Below are positions 8,360 to 17,390 of a DNA stretch of 64,000 nucleotides, in pieces (the first letter of the stretch is position 1; every line of letters starts with the position of its first letter). This stretch comes from Lactonifactor longoviformis DSM 17459. GTDB lineage: Bacteria; Bacillota; Clostridia; Lachnospirales; Lachnospiraceae. The notes beneath the pieces were generated by a model, which worked only from the letters and a program-made list of their open reading frames with translations, did no database searches and was not told where the DNA came from. A program made the translations under genes and the position numbers. The DNA lies in NCBI RefSeq assembly GCF_900129135.1, contig NZ_FQVI01000001.1:508445-572444 (forward strand). The letters run 5' to 3'.

Positions 8360-10044
8360 GGTTCCTGCAGGCGTACTCTGCTGCCTGCTCCGATTTCCCG
8401 GTCCGACTGTGTAATGACCTCCTGCTTGGGCGTAAGGCTTCCGTTCTCTAAAGCTGCATATCTCTCATTTTTGTCCTTTACAATCACATCCTTCCGCTCT
8501 GCCACCAGCTGTTTTCCCAGAACAGACTCTTTTTCCTGGAGGATCAGCACATAGTACTTTCCCTCTGACAGGTGAAGCGCCTCCACCGGGACACAGACTT
8601 CGTAGGGTGATGATTTCTGCACTGCGGTCATAGTGGCGGATACTCCAATTTCGAGAGTATCCGGCGGTAACAAAACCGTAACATCCATGAGTGCCGGGTT
8701 CTCCTGATTTACGGTAATGCTGTCCGCCTTCAGGTCCTCAATCACGGTTCCGTTATTGGCCGGTGTCAGACTGACAGCATCGCCTCTGCTCAGGTATTTT
8801 GCCTCCTCGCTGTCTATCTGCGTGACAAATTTACAGCCAGAGCTAATATCCGCAAGGGTCAGGGCTGCGGTTTCCTGGGTTTTGTCTCCGGTCATTACGG
8901 ATATTTTAGTAACCACACCTTTCACCGGAGAGAGGATTTTTCCTTCCTGTTCTTGTAAAGCTTTCAGTTTATCCAGATCCATATTCTTTTTCTCTATATC
9001 AAGTTCATTTATTTTAGATGTACTGTCACTGCCCTCCCCGGTATTGGCATCCTCAATTGCCCTGCCGGCAGCAATTGCGGACTCCTGGGCGGCGTAAGCT
9101 GCGTCCTGGTAGGCTTTTTCCGCGGCAGAGACCGCATCCAGCAGCTGCTGCTCCTGGGCTTTTGAGCCCTGCTGGTTAAGAGAGTCCATCTCCTGCACAT
9201 AGGAATTCCATGCAGCTTCTGCCTCCTGGGCCGCCTCCCGGGCCGCCTTGGCGTCTGATCTTGCTTTCTCCAGCTTAGGCGCATATTCTGCTTCTACCTG
9301 ATCTCTGATCTTCTTCTCCTCCTGAGAAGTAAGATTGCTCCCACCATTGCCAGCCTTTGCTTCCTCGATTCTTTTTTGAACCTCCACCTCTGTCTGTGTC
9401 TCTATCTTTGTAATTTCCTGTTCCAGAGTCTGGGCCTGTTCTTTTTTGTCCCCACAATTTTTTTCCAATGTCTCAAGCACTCCCGGGTCCCCCTGGGCTT
9501 CCTCCGCATTCCGGTAATAGTCAGCAAGGGCTTCTCTGGCCTGTGCCAGTTCCTCCGCCGCTCTGGCCACATCATCTTCCCCTTTCTCCACAGCTCGCTG
9601 ATAATCCGCTCTGGCCCGTTCTTCCCCGGCTGCCTTTTTTTCCTGATCCGCTTTCTTTTTGCTGTCCAGATCCTGGTTATTCAGCTTCAGCTTTTCAATC
9701 TCCTGCTCCAGAGTCAGAATCTGTTCTTCAATATCTGTCCTATTCAGCTGCATTAGAAGCTCCCCCGCTTCTGTCTGCTGACCCTCCTGGACATAGATGG
9801 CGTCCACCGTAAGGTTCGGCTCTGTAAGCACTGCTTGTTCCCGGTTTTGTCTTACCTTGCCTTCCTTTTCAATTTTGTGCTCAATCGCCCTGCCGGAGGG
9901 CTTTTCCGTCACTATCTGAGGAACTGTGACACTGTCAGCCGCCCGGGAAACCACGGTGAAAAATAGCATCATTCCCAAAAAAACGGCAAATGCAGCAAGG
10001 GCCTTTCTGCGTATAGCCTCGTGATTTTTCCATAGTTCTCTCAT
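8356..10044 (-). CDS. HlyD/MFP-family membrane-fusion adaptor with long coiled coil
   Basis: The 562-residue product has one N-terminal membrane anchor (about 17-35). A biotinyl-lipoyl-like half-motif follows (D-A-I-Y-V-Q-E-G-Q-Q-T-E-A-G-E-L-L). A very long Glu/Lys/Ala/Gln-rich coiled coil (about 105-335) leads to the second half (I-L-S-P-V-K-G-V-V-T-K-I) and beta-barrel strands. This is the layout of periplasmic adaptor proteins such as MacA and HlyD, which in Firmicutes sit outside the membrane beside MacB-type transporters. The partner is likely the overlapping downstream MacB-domain protein. It starts 2 nt after the MalG-type permease gene, tying it to that transporter. Confidence 0.75.
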   Translation of the reverse strand: MRELWKNHEAIRRKALAAFAVFLGMMLFFTVVSRAADSVTVPQIVTEKPSGRAIEHKIEKEGKVRQNREQAVLTEPNLTVDAIYVQEGQQTEAGELLMQLNRTDIEEQILTLEQEIEKLKLNNQDLDSKKKADQEKKAAGEERARADYQRAVEKGEDDVARAAEELAQAREALADYYRNAEEAQGDPGVLETLEKNCGDKKEQAQTLEQEITKIETQTEVEVQKRIEEAKAGNGGSNLTSQEEKKIRDQVEAEYAPKLEKARSDAKAAREAAQEAEAAWNSYVQEMDSLNQQGSKAQEQQLLDAVSAAEKAYQDAAYAAQESAIAAGRAIEDANTGEGSDSTSKINELDIEKKNMDLDKLKALQEQEGKILSPVKGVVTKISVMTGDKTQETAALTLADISSGCKFVTQIDSEEAKYLSRGDAVSLTPANNGTVIEDLKADSITVNQENPALMDVTVLLPPDTLEIGVSATMTAVQKSSPYEVCVPVEALHLSEGKYYVLILQEKESVLGKQLVAERKDVIVKDKNERYAALENGSLTPKQEVITQSDREIGAGSRVRLQEP

Positions 10045-10046
10045 AT

Positions 10047-10886
10047 CTACTCCTTTACTGCCGCTGCTACAATCCCCTGTTCCAGATAGTCCTGCCCTGC
10101 AAGAAACACGAAAAGGGCAGGCGCCAGTGTTATAACCGATGCCGCAAAAGCCATAGCTGCATCCTGAAGGCTGATTTCCGGAAGATATAAAGACAGGGGC
10201 CAGAGGGATCTGTCCTTTAAAAATGTCAGCGGCTGCTCAATCAGATTCCAGCACTCCAGAAATCCCAAAACCATTGCAGATACAATCCCCCCGGAACCCA
10301 GAGGCAATCCTATATGCCAAAAGATCTGCCATTCTCCCGCCCCGTCAAGTCTGGCTGACTCAATCACTGCCTCAGGAATGGATGTAAAAAACCGGTACAT
10401 AAGAAACACCGAAAAAGTAGAAAATGCCCCTGGCAGTATCAGCGCCCAGTGGGTATTCAGCAGCTCCAGTTTGTTCAGTATCAGATAGCTGGAAAGCATA
10501 GTAACCTGAAACGGCATCATCATCAGAGCTATGTAAATCGTAAACAGCACACGCTTACCCGGAAACTGGTATCTGGCAAACCCCCATGCCGCAGTTACCC
10601 CTGTGAGAAGCTGTCCAACCAGGATTCCCCCAGTGATTGCGGCAGAATTCCAGAACATAATAAAAAAAGACGGGGAATCCAGCAGCAGCTCCACATACCC
10701 TCTCAATGTGGGATACATCGGGAACAGTGTCCATCCTGCAAATCCTTTGGCCTCACCCAGAACAGGAGCCAGGTATGCTCCCAGTTCCTGATATCCCATC
10801 AGAGATCCTGCGATTAAAAAAATAATTGGATAGCAAGCTGCTGCTGCCAGAATTCCCAGAAAAAAGAGTATTATTTTCTGTTTCAT
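10047..10886 (-). CDS. ABC transporter permease, MalG/UgpE type
   Basis: This 279-residue inner-membrane protein has six predicted membrane segments and the EAA loop of carbohydrate ABC permeases: E-S-A-R-L-D-G-A-G-E-W-Q-I-F-W-H-I-G-L-P (near residues 185-204), where the ATPase would dock. It is the C-terminal partner type (MalG). The start at 10886 has GAGGTGG upstream and lies 12 nt after the other permease gene. No ATPase gene is in the cluster, so it must borrow a shared MsmK-like ATPase encoded elsewhere (inference). Confidence 0.85.
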   Translation of the reverse strand: MKQKIILFFLGILAAAACYPIIFLIAGSLMGYQELGAYLAPVLGEAKGFAGWTLFPMYPTLRGYVELLLDSPSFFIMFWNSAAITGGILVGQLLTGVTAAWGFARYQFPGKRVLFTIYIALMMMPFQVTMLSSYLILNKLELLNTHWALILPGAFSTFSVFLMYRFFTSIPEAVIESARLDGAGEWQIFWHIGLPLGSGGIVSAMVLGFLECWNLIEQPLTFLKDRSLWPLSLYLPEISLQDAAMAFAASVITLAPALFVFLAGQDYLEQGIVAAAVKE

Positions 10887-10898
10887 ACGGTTACCACC

Positions 10899-11765
10899 TC
10901 ACCCTTTTTTATCCCAAGCCCGCTCCAGCAGCAGAACCAATGCCATAATTACCAGGGCAGTCATAACTGCCCCTGCCGCCATTTTGTCCAGGGAAAGTTC
11001 CCGAAACCAGTTGTTGAACACATGCTGCAGAAGATACATGCTCTCATTGGGGTAATCCCCTGCCACCAGATACGCCTCCCGAAACACCTTAAAGGAATTC
11101 AGAAGAGACAATACACTGATGGTGAAAAATGCAGGCAGCAGATTGGGGAGGGTGATTTTAAAAAAGCACATCCACTCCCCTGCACCGTCTACCTTAGCCG
11201 CCTCATAGAGACTGTCCGGGATTGTGCCCAGACCGGCTGTCCACAGTATAATGTCATACCCCAGGTTTTTCCAGAGATAGCTAAAGACCAGTACCCAGAA
11301 GGCCGCATCTGAATTCATCCAGTCCTTTGCCGGAAGATGCATCCACTGGAACATCCCGTTTACAATCCCCTGCTGATGAAAGAGCACTCTCCACAAAAGT
11401 ACAACAGAGGCTACCGGAATGGCCATAGGAACCAGATACACACTTTTGAGCAGCTGACCCCAACGTTTCTGCCGGTGCAAAAAAACTGAAGTCATCAGAG
11501 ACAGAAGCAAAAGGGCAGGAATACAGATCAAAGTAAACCGAAGCGTATTTCTCACTGCCAGTCTAAAAGCAGGATTGCCAAGCAGTTCCCGGTAGTTATT
11601 CAGACCAGTAAACTGATTTCCCATGGCGTCTAAAAAGGATCTCCGTATTACATCCGAAAAAGGAATTAAAACAAACAGAAATACCCCCAAAAGACTGGGC
11701 ATCAGAAACAACAGTCCGGTCCGCCCCCTTTTTGCATGCATACTCACTTTCTTTTTTCCTGCCAT
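10899..11765 (-). CDS. ABC transporter permease, MalF/UgpA type
   Basis: This protein of about 288 residues has six membrane segments and the EAA loop Y-E-A-A-K-V-D-G-A-G-E-W-M-C-F-F-K-I-T-L-P. It pairs with the MalG-type permease downstream. The start is uncertain: a GTG at 11774 lies in the same frame, and I prefer the ATG at 11765. The basic N-terminus (G-K-K-K-V, H-A-K-R-G-R) before the first segment fits a cytoplasmic start. It follows the binding-protein gene by about 12 nt, so the three form one transport unit. Confidence 0.85.
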   Translation of the reverse strand: MAGKKKVSMHAKRGRTGLLFLMPSLLGVFLFVLIPFSDVIRRSFLDAMGNQFTGLNNYRELLGNPAFRLAVRNTLRFTLICIPALLLLSLMTSVFLHRQKRWGQLLKSVYLVPMAIPVASVVLLWRVLFHQQGIVNGMFQWMHLPAKDWMNSDAAFWVLVFSYLWKNLGYDIILWTAGLGTIPDSLYEAAKVDGAGEWMCFFKITLPNLLPAFFTISVLSLLNSFKVFREAYLVAGDYPNESMYLLQHVFNNWFRELSLDKMAAGAVMTALVIMALVLLLERAWDKKG

Positions 11766-11777
11766 AACTTTCACTTT

Positions 11778-14069
11778 CTATTCAGCCAGATACAGATTAA
11801 CTTTCTGCATAATATTATTCACTGCTTCTTCCAGTTCCTGGCTGCCCTCCAGATATTTTTCTCCCTGTTCCTTTACCACATTCCATATGGTCTCGTCAGT
11901 AAGCGACGGCGTATCGGCCGCTTCCAGCATCTGCCGTAATTCCTCCAGTTGTTCCTCATCGGGCCAAAGCAAAGACATGGTAAACATATCATCGCTTCCC
12001 TCACCGGAAACAGCCAGTTCAGCTCCGCCCTCCTCCCCATAGGGATTCTTCAGCGTACCCTCAAAGCCTTTTTTGTTCACTGGAAATGCTCCGGTGATAC
12101 TGCTCTGGATCTCCTCTTGCAACAGCGCCTTTAAAAAGTCTGCCGCCAGCTCTTTGTCTTCACTTTTACTGCTGACTCCCGCTGTAAGATAAGGAAGAAA
12201 TACATTCTTTCCATCCTTCTCAATGTTCTTATATACGCCACCTTCCAAATCCTTTTGAGCTGAGATGACTGAGGAATACTCAGATACAGAGCCCATCCAG
12301 CCCACACTGGCCAGAGCCTTTTTCATCAGCAGACTCATATAATCTATCCGCATGGACAGAAATCCGCCCGTTCCCCCTGCCCCAAAATCAAAGATTCCGG
12401 AATTTGAAGTATCCTCCTCCCTGGGGATTCCCGTATCATAGATTGCCTTTACCTGGCGCAGAAATTCGGTTACTGTTTCCTCTTTCAGGGTTCCGTCTTC
12501 CTTCTGCCAGTCTGCACAGTCCAGCCGGTACAAGGTTTCCAGAAGGCCCCAGGCATCAGCAGGAGACAAAATTGATTCTATCTCCGGATTATCCTCCCTC
12601 AGACTCTTCACTCTTTCTGCCAGTGAGGATAAATTGCCGACCGCCTTGGCTGTCTCTTCATCCCCCTGGAACAGTGGAATCCGGAAGCCTAAGGGGATTC
12701 CGTAGGTTTTCCCGTCTTTTGCAAATGCATTTGCCACCTTCTCAAACAAACCATCCGCTCCGCCTGCCTCTGCTGCAATGTCACTGATGTCTGCTAACAG
12801 TCCTTTTTCTATATAACTAGTTATAGGCATGCCATCCAAAAATAAAAGATCCGGACCTTCTCCGGCCATTATATCTGTATTCAGTGTCCGAAGGGCATCT
12901 GGTACCGTGGCACCGTCCTCTCCGGTAATGCCTACCTCCAGATTCACGTATACATCCGTATGCTCCTTCTGGTATACGGAGATCGCCTGACGGATATCCG
13001 AATTATCCTCCAGAGAATACACCTTGAGCTCTTTCTCAGGCATTGCCGGCGTATCCGGAGAATACGTATATTTCAGAAGCTGATAGTCGATTCCAATGGC
13101 ACAGGAAACCATAAAGCTTCCATCCTCAAGGGTTATCATCTGCAATAGTTCCAGACTGGGATTCCCCAGGGAAGTCAGCTCACCGTTCACCACCTGTTCT
13201 ATCACAGTTCCCCCGGCGATATGCCGATAGATCCCATCTCTTCCGCAGAGAAATAACGTATTCTCTTCTTTTCCCTGTAAAAACACCATAAAATTAAACC
13301 CGGCAGACGAGTTATCCTTACTGCCTTCGCCGTTAAAAATCTGCTCCTCCAGAACCTCATCCTTGTCCAGAGGATCTCCTGATTCCAGATCCAAAAGCTG
13401 CACCTGCGTTTCTGTTACGGCCAAAAGCTTGTCATCCAATACCTCAAACATCCAAATCTTTTCTCCGGATCCCTTATAAGTCTGAAGGATTTGTCCGCTG
13501 CTAGGATCTATGGTATGAACATTTCCCGCATAGTCCCGTATCAGCATCCTCCCGTCCGGCGCAAATTTCATATCCGATATCCCATTTTCGTTTCCGCCTT
13601 CAGCCTCAGGCAGTTCCACCGGGACTTTTTGTCCGCTTTCTCCTGCCCCGCCGTAGAAAAGAGCATATTTTTCTTCCCCATTGGCGACTCCCAGAGCTGC
13701 CAGGTCTCCCTTGGGTGAAATCACCGCCCGGTCCAGGTATTCACTGTTTTCCAGCTTCATAATATCCGGGCAGCTGATTTCCTCCCAGCTCACCCCCTGG
13801 TCCTTTGACTGCCACAGCACCCTTTTGCCGCCCTCACCGCTTTCCCCGAAAAGCTCCAGACTGCCATCCTCCAGCTTTCCAAGCGCCAGTATTCTTTCTG
13901 TTCCCTCAGGCAGCGGCATCTCCGTCTCCAGATATCTCCCCATAGCTGTCTCCTTGTCCCTGCCTTTTTCCTCACTCTTTTTTTCTCCCCCGCCGCATCC
14001 GGCCAGCCCCGAGACTGCCAGGGTCAGAGAAACCGCCAGACAGACGGCTTTTTTCCAATATGTATTCAT
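11778..14069 (-). CDS. Solute-binding lipoprotein fused to an N-terminal beta-propeller-like region
   Basis: The 763-residue product has a lipoprotein signal peptide with lipobox L-A-G-C (Cys25). Residues about 40-345 look like repeated beta blades, including an Asp-box-like S-K-D-Q-G-V-S-W and the segment F-A-P-D-G-R-M-L-I. The C-terminal part (about 355-763) resembles family 1 solute-binding proteins: L-N-T-D-I-M-A-G-E-G-P-D-L-L-F-L-D followed by a Y-G-I-P hinge region. Usual binding proteins are about 430-450 residues, so the propeller region is an addition. It is the first gene of the operon that continues with both permeases, the adaptor and the MacB-domain protein. Confidence 0.8.
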   Translation of the reverse strand: MNTYWKKAVCLAVSLTLAVSGLAGCGGGEKKSEEKGRDKETAMGRYLETEMPLPEGTERILALGKLEDGSLELFGESGEGGKRVLWQSKDQGVSWEEISCPDIMKLENSEYLDRAVISPKGDLAALGVANGEEKYALFYGGAGESGQKVPVELPEAEGGNENGISDMKFAPDGRMLIRDYAGNVHTIDPSSGQILQTYKGSGEKIWMFEVLDDKLLAVTETQVQLLDLESGDPLDKDEVLEEQIFNGEGSKDNSSAGFNFMVFLQGKEENTLFLCGRDGIYRHIAGGTVIEQVVNGELTSLGNPSLELLQMITLEDGSFMVSCAIGIDYQLLKYTYSPDTPAMPEKELKVYSLEDNSDIRQAISVYQKEHTDVYVNLEVGITGEDGATVPDALRTLNTDIMAGEGPDLLFLDGMPITSYIEKGLLADISDIAAEAGGADGLFEKVANAFAKDGKTYGIPLGFRIPLFQGDEETAKAVGNLSSLAERVKSLREDNPEIESILSPADAWGLLETLYRLDCADWQKEDGTLKEETVTEFLRQVKAIYDTGIPREEDTSNSGIFDFGAGGTGGFLSMRIDYMSLLMKKALASVGWMGSVSEYSSVISAQKDLEGGVYKNIEKDGKNVFLPYLTAGVSSKSEDKELAADFLKALLQEEIQSSITGAFPVNKKGFEGTLKNPYGEEGGAELAVSGEGSDDMFTMSLLWPDEEQLEELRQMLEAADTPSLTDETIWNVVKEQGEKYLEGSQELEEAVNNIMQKVNLYLAE

Positions 14070-14095
14070 GATACTCCTCCTCTTACCTTTGATTT

Positions 14096-14165
14096 TCTCT
14101 ATCGTAACACTCCTGTCTCTATTTTTTCTCTAAAGCTGTCTCTAAATTTTCTCTATTTTTAGAGA
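14096..14165. promoter_or_regulatory. Helically phased TCTCTA repeats, candidate OmpR-type operator
   Basis: TCTCTA occurs at 14096, 14116, 14127, 14139 and 14150, and its complement TAGAGA at 14160. From 14116 on the spacing is 10-12 nt, about one helical turn. The array lies between the divergent lipoprotein operon and the response regulator gene, where an OmpR-family regulator would bind direct repeats. Confidence 0.55.
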
Positions 14166-14223
14166 TAAAATAAAGAATCCTGTGATATACTTTGGGTGTT
14201 ATAAATAATAAGAGGTGAGAATT

Positions 14224-14907
14224 ATGAGAATCTTAATCATAGAAGATGACGAAAAATTATGTGAATCCCTGCAGTTTCAGCTGAAACGGGAGGGTATTCT
14301 GTCTGACACATGCAGCGACGGGGAAGACGGACTGGATATGATACGGCAGCAGGCCCATGACCTGGTGCTGCTGGATCGGATGCTTCCTTCGCTGGATGGC
14401 CTTACAATTTTGGATCGGATGAGGCAGGAGCAGATAATGACGCCGGTGATTCTGGTGACCGCTTTGGGCGATCTGAATGATAAGATAACCGGATTAAACA
14501 GCGGAGCAGATGATTATTTAGTAAAACCCTATGAATTTCAGGAATTGCTGGCCCGTATCCGCTGTATCAGCCGGCGGCCTATAGGACTGGAGCTGTCTTC
14601 GGAGATTTCCATGGGCAATATTGTCTATAACCCCAGCCTGCAGCAGCTCACAGGCCGCGGCGGAAAGCAAGTGCTCCTCTCCAAGCGGGAAGGCGCTCTT
14701 CTGGAATTCTTTCTAAGAAACCCCCGCCAGACTCTGCCCCGGCTCACCATACTTACCCGGGTGTGGGGACCGAATGCAGAGGTTGAGGAAGGCAATCTGG
14801 ATAACTATATCCATTTTGTGCGCAGACGGCTGAAGGCAGTGAATGCCGCATTAACACTGAAAACCATTCGCGGAGTTGGATACTGTCTGGAGGAATCAGA
14901 TGTTTAA
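14224..14907 (+). CDS. OmpR/PhoB-family response regulator
   Basis: The 227-residue regulator has a receiver domain (1-about 115) with the acidic pair at D8-D9, phospho-acceptor D51 in L-L-D-R-M-L-P, and the K-P switch near 100. A winged-helix DNA-binding domain (about 130-225) follows, ending in the typical T-I-R-G-V-G-Y-C-L. The ATG at 14224 has AGAGGTGAG upstream. It overlaps the kinase gene by 8 nt. It is divergent from the transporter operon across the phased repeats, so that operon is the likely target (inference). Confidence 0.92.
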   Translation: MRILIIEDDEKLCESLQFQLKREGILSDTCSDGEDGLDMIRQQAHDLVLLDRMLPSLDGLTILDRMRQEQIMTPVILVTALGDLNDKITGLNSGADDYLVKPYEFQELLARIRCISRRPIGLELSSEISMGNIVYNPSLQQLTGRGGKQVLLSKREGALLEFFLRNPRQTLPRLTILTRVWGPNAEVEEGNLDNYIHFVRRRLKAVNAALTLKTIRGVGYCLEESDV

Positions 14908-16183
14908 AAAACTGCAGTTTAAACTTACTCTTGTTTGTACAGGCATCACGGGTATCATACTCATTGCCATGACCTGCATCTGTCTTTACTTTTCCCAGTC
15001 AAACCAGGTAAAAAACTCGGAGGCTGCCTTTTCCAATAATTTAAGCTCTATGCTTACCCATCTGGAAAGCCAGTCTACCATCTCACTTCAGTGGATCGCC
15101 AAGATGGAGAAAAATCATCAGTTTCTGCTCTCCATTTACGACAACGGTCAGGCTCTCTTTTACCAGGAACTCCGCAGAAGCCCAAAAGAGCGCAAGGTCT
15201 TTGCACAGGCAGCTGCAAAGGCCAAAGACTCCTATGGGCTGGACCTGAACGCCCCGGGCAACTCTGTTCTTCTCTCCCGGCACAGAGAGTTTAAGCTGAA
15301 GACTCCCGAAGGTACCGAATATTACGCGTCGGGAATCCTTCTGCCAAAAAAGTCCGGCCACTTAAGCATCATCGTTCTCCAGTCTCTTGATGCGCAAAAA
15401 AAACAGCTCTCCGCACAGCGCTGGCAATTTGCCGGTGCGGATGCTGCCGCAATCCTTCTCCTGGGTATTTTTTTCTGGTTCTTTATGGGAAAGCTTCTCC
15501 GCCCTCTGGAAGAAAACAGGCAGCAGCAGGCAAGCTTTATAGCATCTGCCTCCCATGAGCTTCGTTCTCCTCTGGCAGTCATCCTTTCCTGTCTGACGGC
15601 ATCTCAGAATGTTTCACCTGAAGAATCCCGGCATTTTACGGAAATTATACGTACAGAGGGAAAAAGGATGTCCCATCTTATCGATGAGATGCTGCAGCTG
15701 GCAAATGCAGACAGCCATTCCTGGAATCTTCATCTTGCCCCCGCTGCCATAGATACCTTAGTACTCACGGTATACGAGAAATATGAACTTCTGGCCAGAG
15801 AGAAGGGCCTGGCGCTTACCGTCAGCCTGCCGGATGAGGAAGTTCCTCCGATACTCTGCGACGAGGAAAGAGTCTCCCAGATTCTCTCTATTCTTATGGA
15901 TAATGCCATAAGCTACACTCCTTCGGGAGGAAAAATCCGTCTCTCCCTCTGCCGTACCGGCAGCAAAATTCACCTCTCCGTGGCCGATAACGGCCCGGGA
16001 ATCCCCAATGAGGAAAAAAAGCGGATTTTTCAGCGGTTCTACCGCCGGGATCAGGCACGTACCTGTAAGGAACATTTTGGCCTGGGTCTGTCCATCGCAA
16101 AAGAGATTGTTCGGCTTCACAAGGGTAAGCTTTTTATAACAGATACCCCGGGAGGCGGGGCCACCTTTACCGTAATCTTATAA
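14900..16183 (+). CDS. Sensor histidine kinase, partner of the OmpR-type regulator
   Basis: The 427-residue membrane kinase has two membrane segments (about 10-32 and 178-198) around an extracytoplasmic sensor of about 145 residues. A short linker follows, then the HisKA box S-H-E-L-R-S-P-L with phospho-accepting H219. The ATPase domain has the N box (D-N-A-I-S-Y-T-P) and G boxes (D-N-G-P-G-I-P and G-L-G-L-S-I-A-K). The ATG at 14900 has a GGAGG-like site inside the end of the regulator gene, so the two are translationally coupled. The signal is unknown; the sensor shows no recognisable PAS or Cache motif. Confidence 0.92.
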   Translation: MFKKLQFKLTLVCTGITGIILIAMTCICLYFSQSNQVKNSEAAFSNNLSSMLTHLESQSTISLQWIAKMEKNHQFLLSIYDNGQALFYQELRRSPKERKVFAQAAAKAKDSYGLDLNAPGNSVLLSRHREFKLKTPEGTEYYASGILLPKKSGHLSIIVLQSLDAQKKQLSAQRWQFAGADAAAILLLGIFFWFFMGKLLRPLEENRQQQASFIASASHELRSPLAVILSCLTASQNVSPEESRHFTEIIRTEGKRMSHLIDEMLQLANADSHSWNLHLAPAAIDTLVLTVYEKYELLAREKGLALTVSLPDEEVPPILCDEERVSQILSILMDNAISYTPSGGKIRLSLCRTGSKIHLSVADNGPGIPNEEKKRIFQRFYRRDQARTCKEHFGLGLSIAKEIVRLHKGKLFITDTPGGGATFTVIL

Positions 16184-16372
16184 TTACTTATTCTCCTCTT
16201 CCCCCCTGAACTCCATTATTACAGAGACAGGGGGGAGATAGCTTTCCAGTATCTTTATCAATTCCAGTTCACTGCAAAACGCTGAAACCTTCCCATTATA
16301 TGCAACACTGCCCTGCCAGGAATAATAATTCCGTCCGGATATCGTAATATATATCTTTTCTTTTTCTTCCAT
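16184..16372 (-). CDS. Small conserved-looking hypothetical protein
   Basis: This is a 62-residue protein starting at an ATG (16370-16372) with AAAAGGAGGAGATACG immediately upstream, a very strong ribosome binding site. A longer frame upstream exists but lacks such a site. The product (MEEKEKIYITISGRNYYSWQ onward) is mostly beta-like with no membrane segment, and ends acidic (E-F-R-G-E-E-E-N-K). It is convergent with the kinase gene, with stops touching. I do not recognise the family. Confidence 0.55.
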   Translation of the reverse strand: MEEKEKIYITISGRNYYSWQGSVAYNGKVSAFCSELELIKILESYLPPVSVIMEFRGEEENK

Positions 16373-16658
16373 TTTCGTATCTCCTCCTTTTTCGCTTCCA
16401 AAACACAGCCCGGGGCAATCTGCAGAACTGCCCCATACATGTTTCCCACAGAATACTCTGAAAATGAGAATATATTGTTTATCATAGCATGAGGAGAACA
16501 AAAAAAAAGCCGTTTTATTCCCAAAGACATTTTAGCCAACTGTAAAGCAGGCCGTATTACTGCCGAAAATCCATTTTTGCTACCCAAAATCATGGCAAGT
16601 ACATGTAAAACAAAATGGGATATGATAAAATAGGTTCAAAGAAGGGAGAGATGGGGAC

Positions 16659-17390
16659 ATGCACATTGCAATTGTAGAAGATAACGAAAAAGAACAGCAT
16701 GAACTGCTTCAGATGCTTAATGCATATTTCCTAAAAATGAATACCCTGTACACCTATGATACCTATGCAGCAGGGGAAGAGTTTCTGAAGGCATTTCATC
16801 CCGGCAGCTACGATCTAGTTTTCCTGGATATTTATATGGACGGCATCAGCGGCATGGACACTGCAAGAGCAGTACGCAGGACAGACAGCTCCTGCCCTCT
16901 GTTTTTTATCTCAGCCAGCCGTATGCATGCTGTGGAAAGCTATGAGGTACAGGCTGTCTACTATCTGACAAAGCCTCTGGAAGAAACTGCTTTCCTCCAA
17001 GCCATGGACCGTGTATGCTCCCGCCTGACAAAAGCCAATCGGTATCTCACAGTATCCGTAAAAGGCCATCTGCATATGAAGCTGCTGTTGAAGGATATTT
17101 TATTTGTGGACTGTCTGGCCCGGAAAACCCATATACACCTTGAGAATACACAACTGGTTATTGACAATTCCATTGCCTCCGTTTTGGAGATTCTGTCTGA
17201 AGATGAGCGGTTCCTTTCCTGCAATCGGAATGTTCTGGTGAATATGGACTGGGTAGAATGCATTCCCCAGGAGGAATTTATTATGAAGAATCAGGAGCAC
17301 GTGCCTATCCGTCAGCGGGGACGGGGTGCCGTCAAAAAGGCATTTCTGGAATACACCCTGAAGGAACTTCGAAAGGGGGAGTTTTCGTGA
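16659..17390 (+). CDS. LytTR-family response regulator
   Basis: The 243-residue regulator has a receiver domain (1-about 120) with E7/D8, phospho-acceptor D57 (V-F-L-D-I-Y-M-D) and K-P near 108. A LytTR DNA-binding domain (about 135-235) carries the typical F-V-D-C-L and F-L-S-C-N-R-N-V-L-V-N motifs. LytTR regulators control surface and signalling genes and bind direct repeats. Its stop overlaps the GTG start of the next gene (GTGA). The cognate kinase is probably the GHKL protein at 19410-21320 in the same operon. Confidence 0.9.
   Translation: MHIAIVEDNEKEQHELLQMLNAYFLKMNTLYTYDTYAAGEEFLKAFHPGSYDLVFLDIYMDGISGMDTARAVRRTDSSCPLFFISASRMHAVESYEVQAVYYLTKPLEETAFLQAMDRVCSRLTKANRYLTVSVKGHLHMKLLLKDILFVDCLARKTHIHLENTQLVIDNSIASVLEILSEDERFLSCNRNVLVNMDWVECIPQEEFIMKNQEHVPIRQRGRGAVKKAFLEYTLKELRKGEFS

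Noticed and set aside
14096..14165. CRISPR-like short repeats
   Set aside because: Units are only 6 nt with 4-6 nt gaps, without unique spacers or cas genes; they fit operator half-sites.
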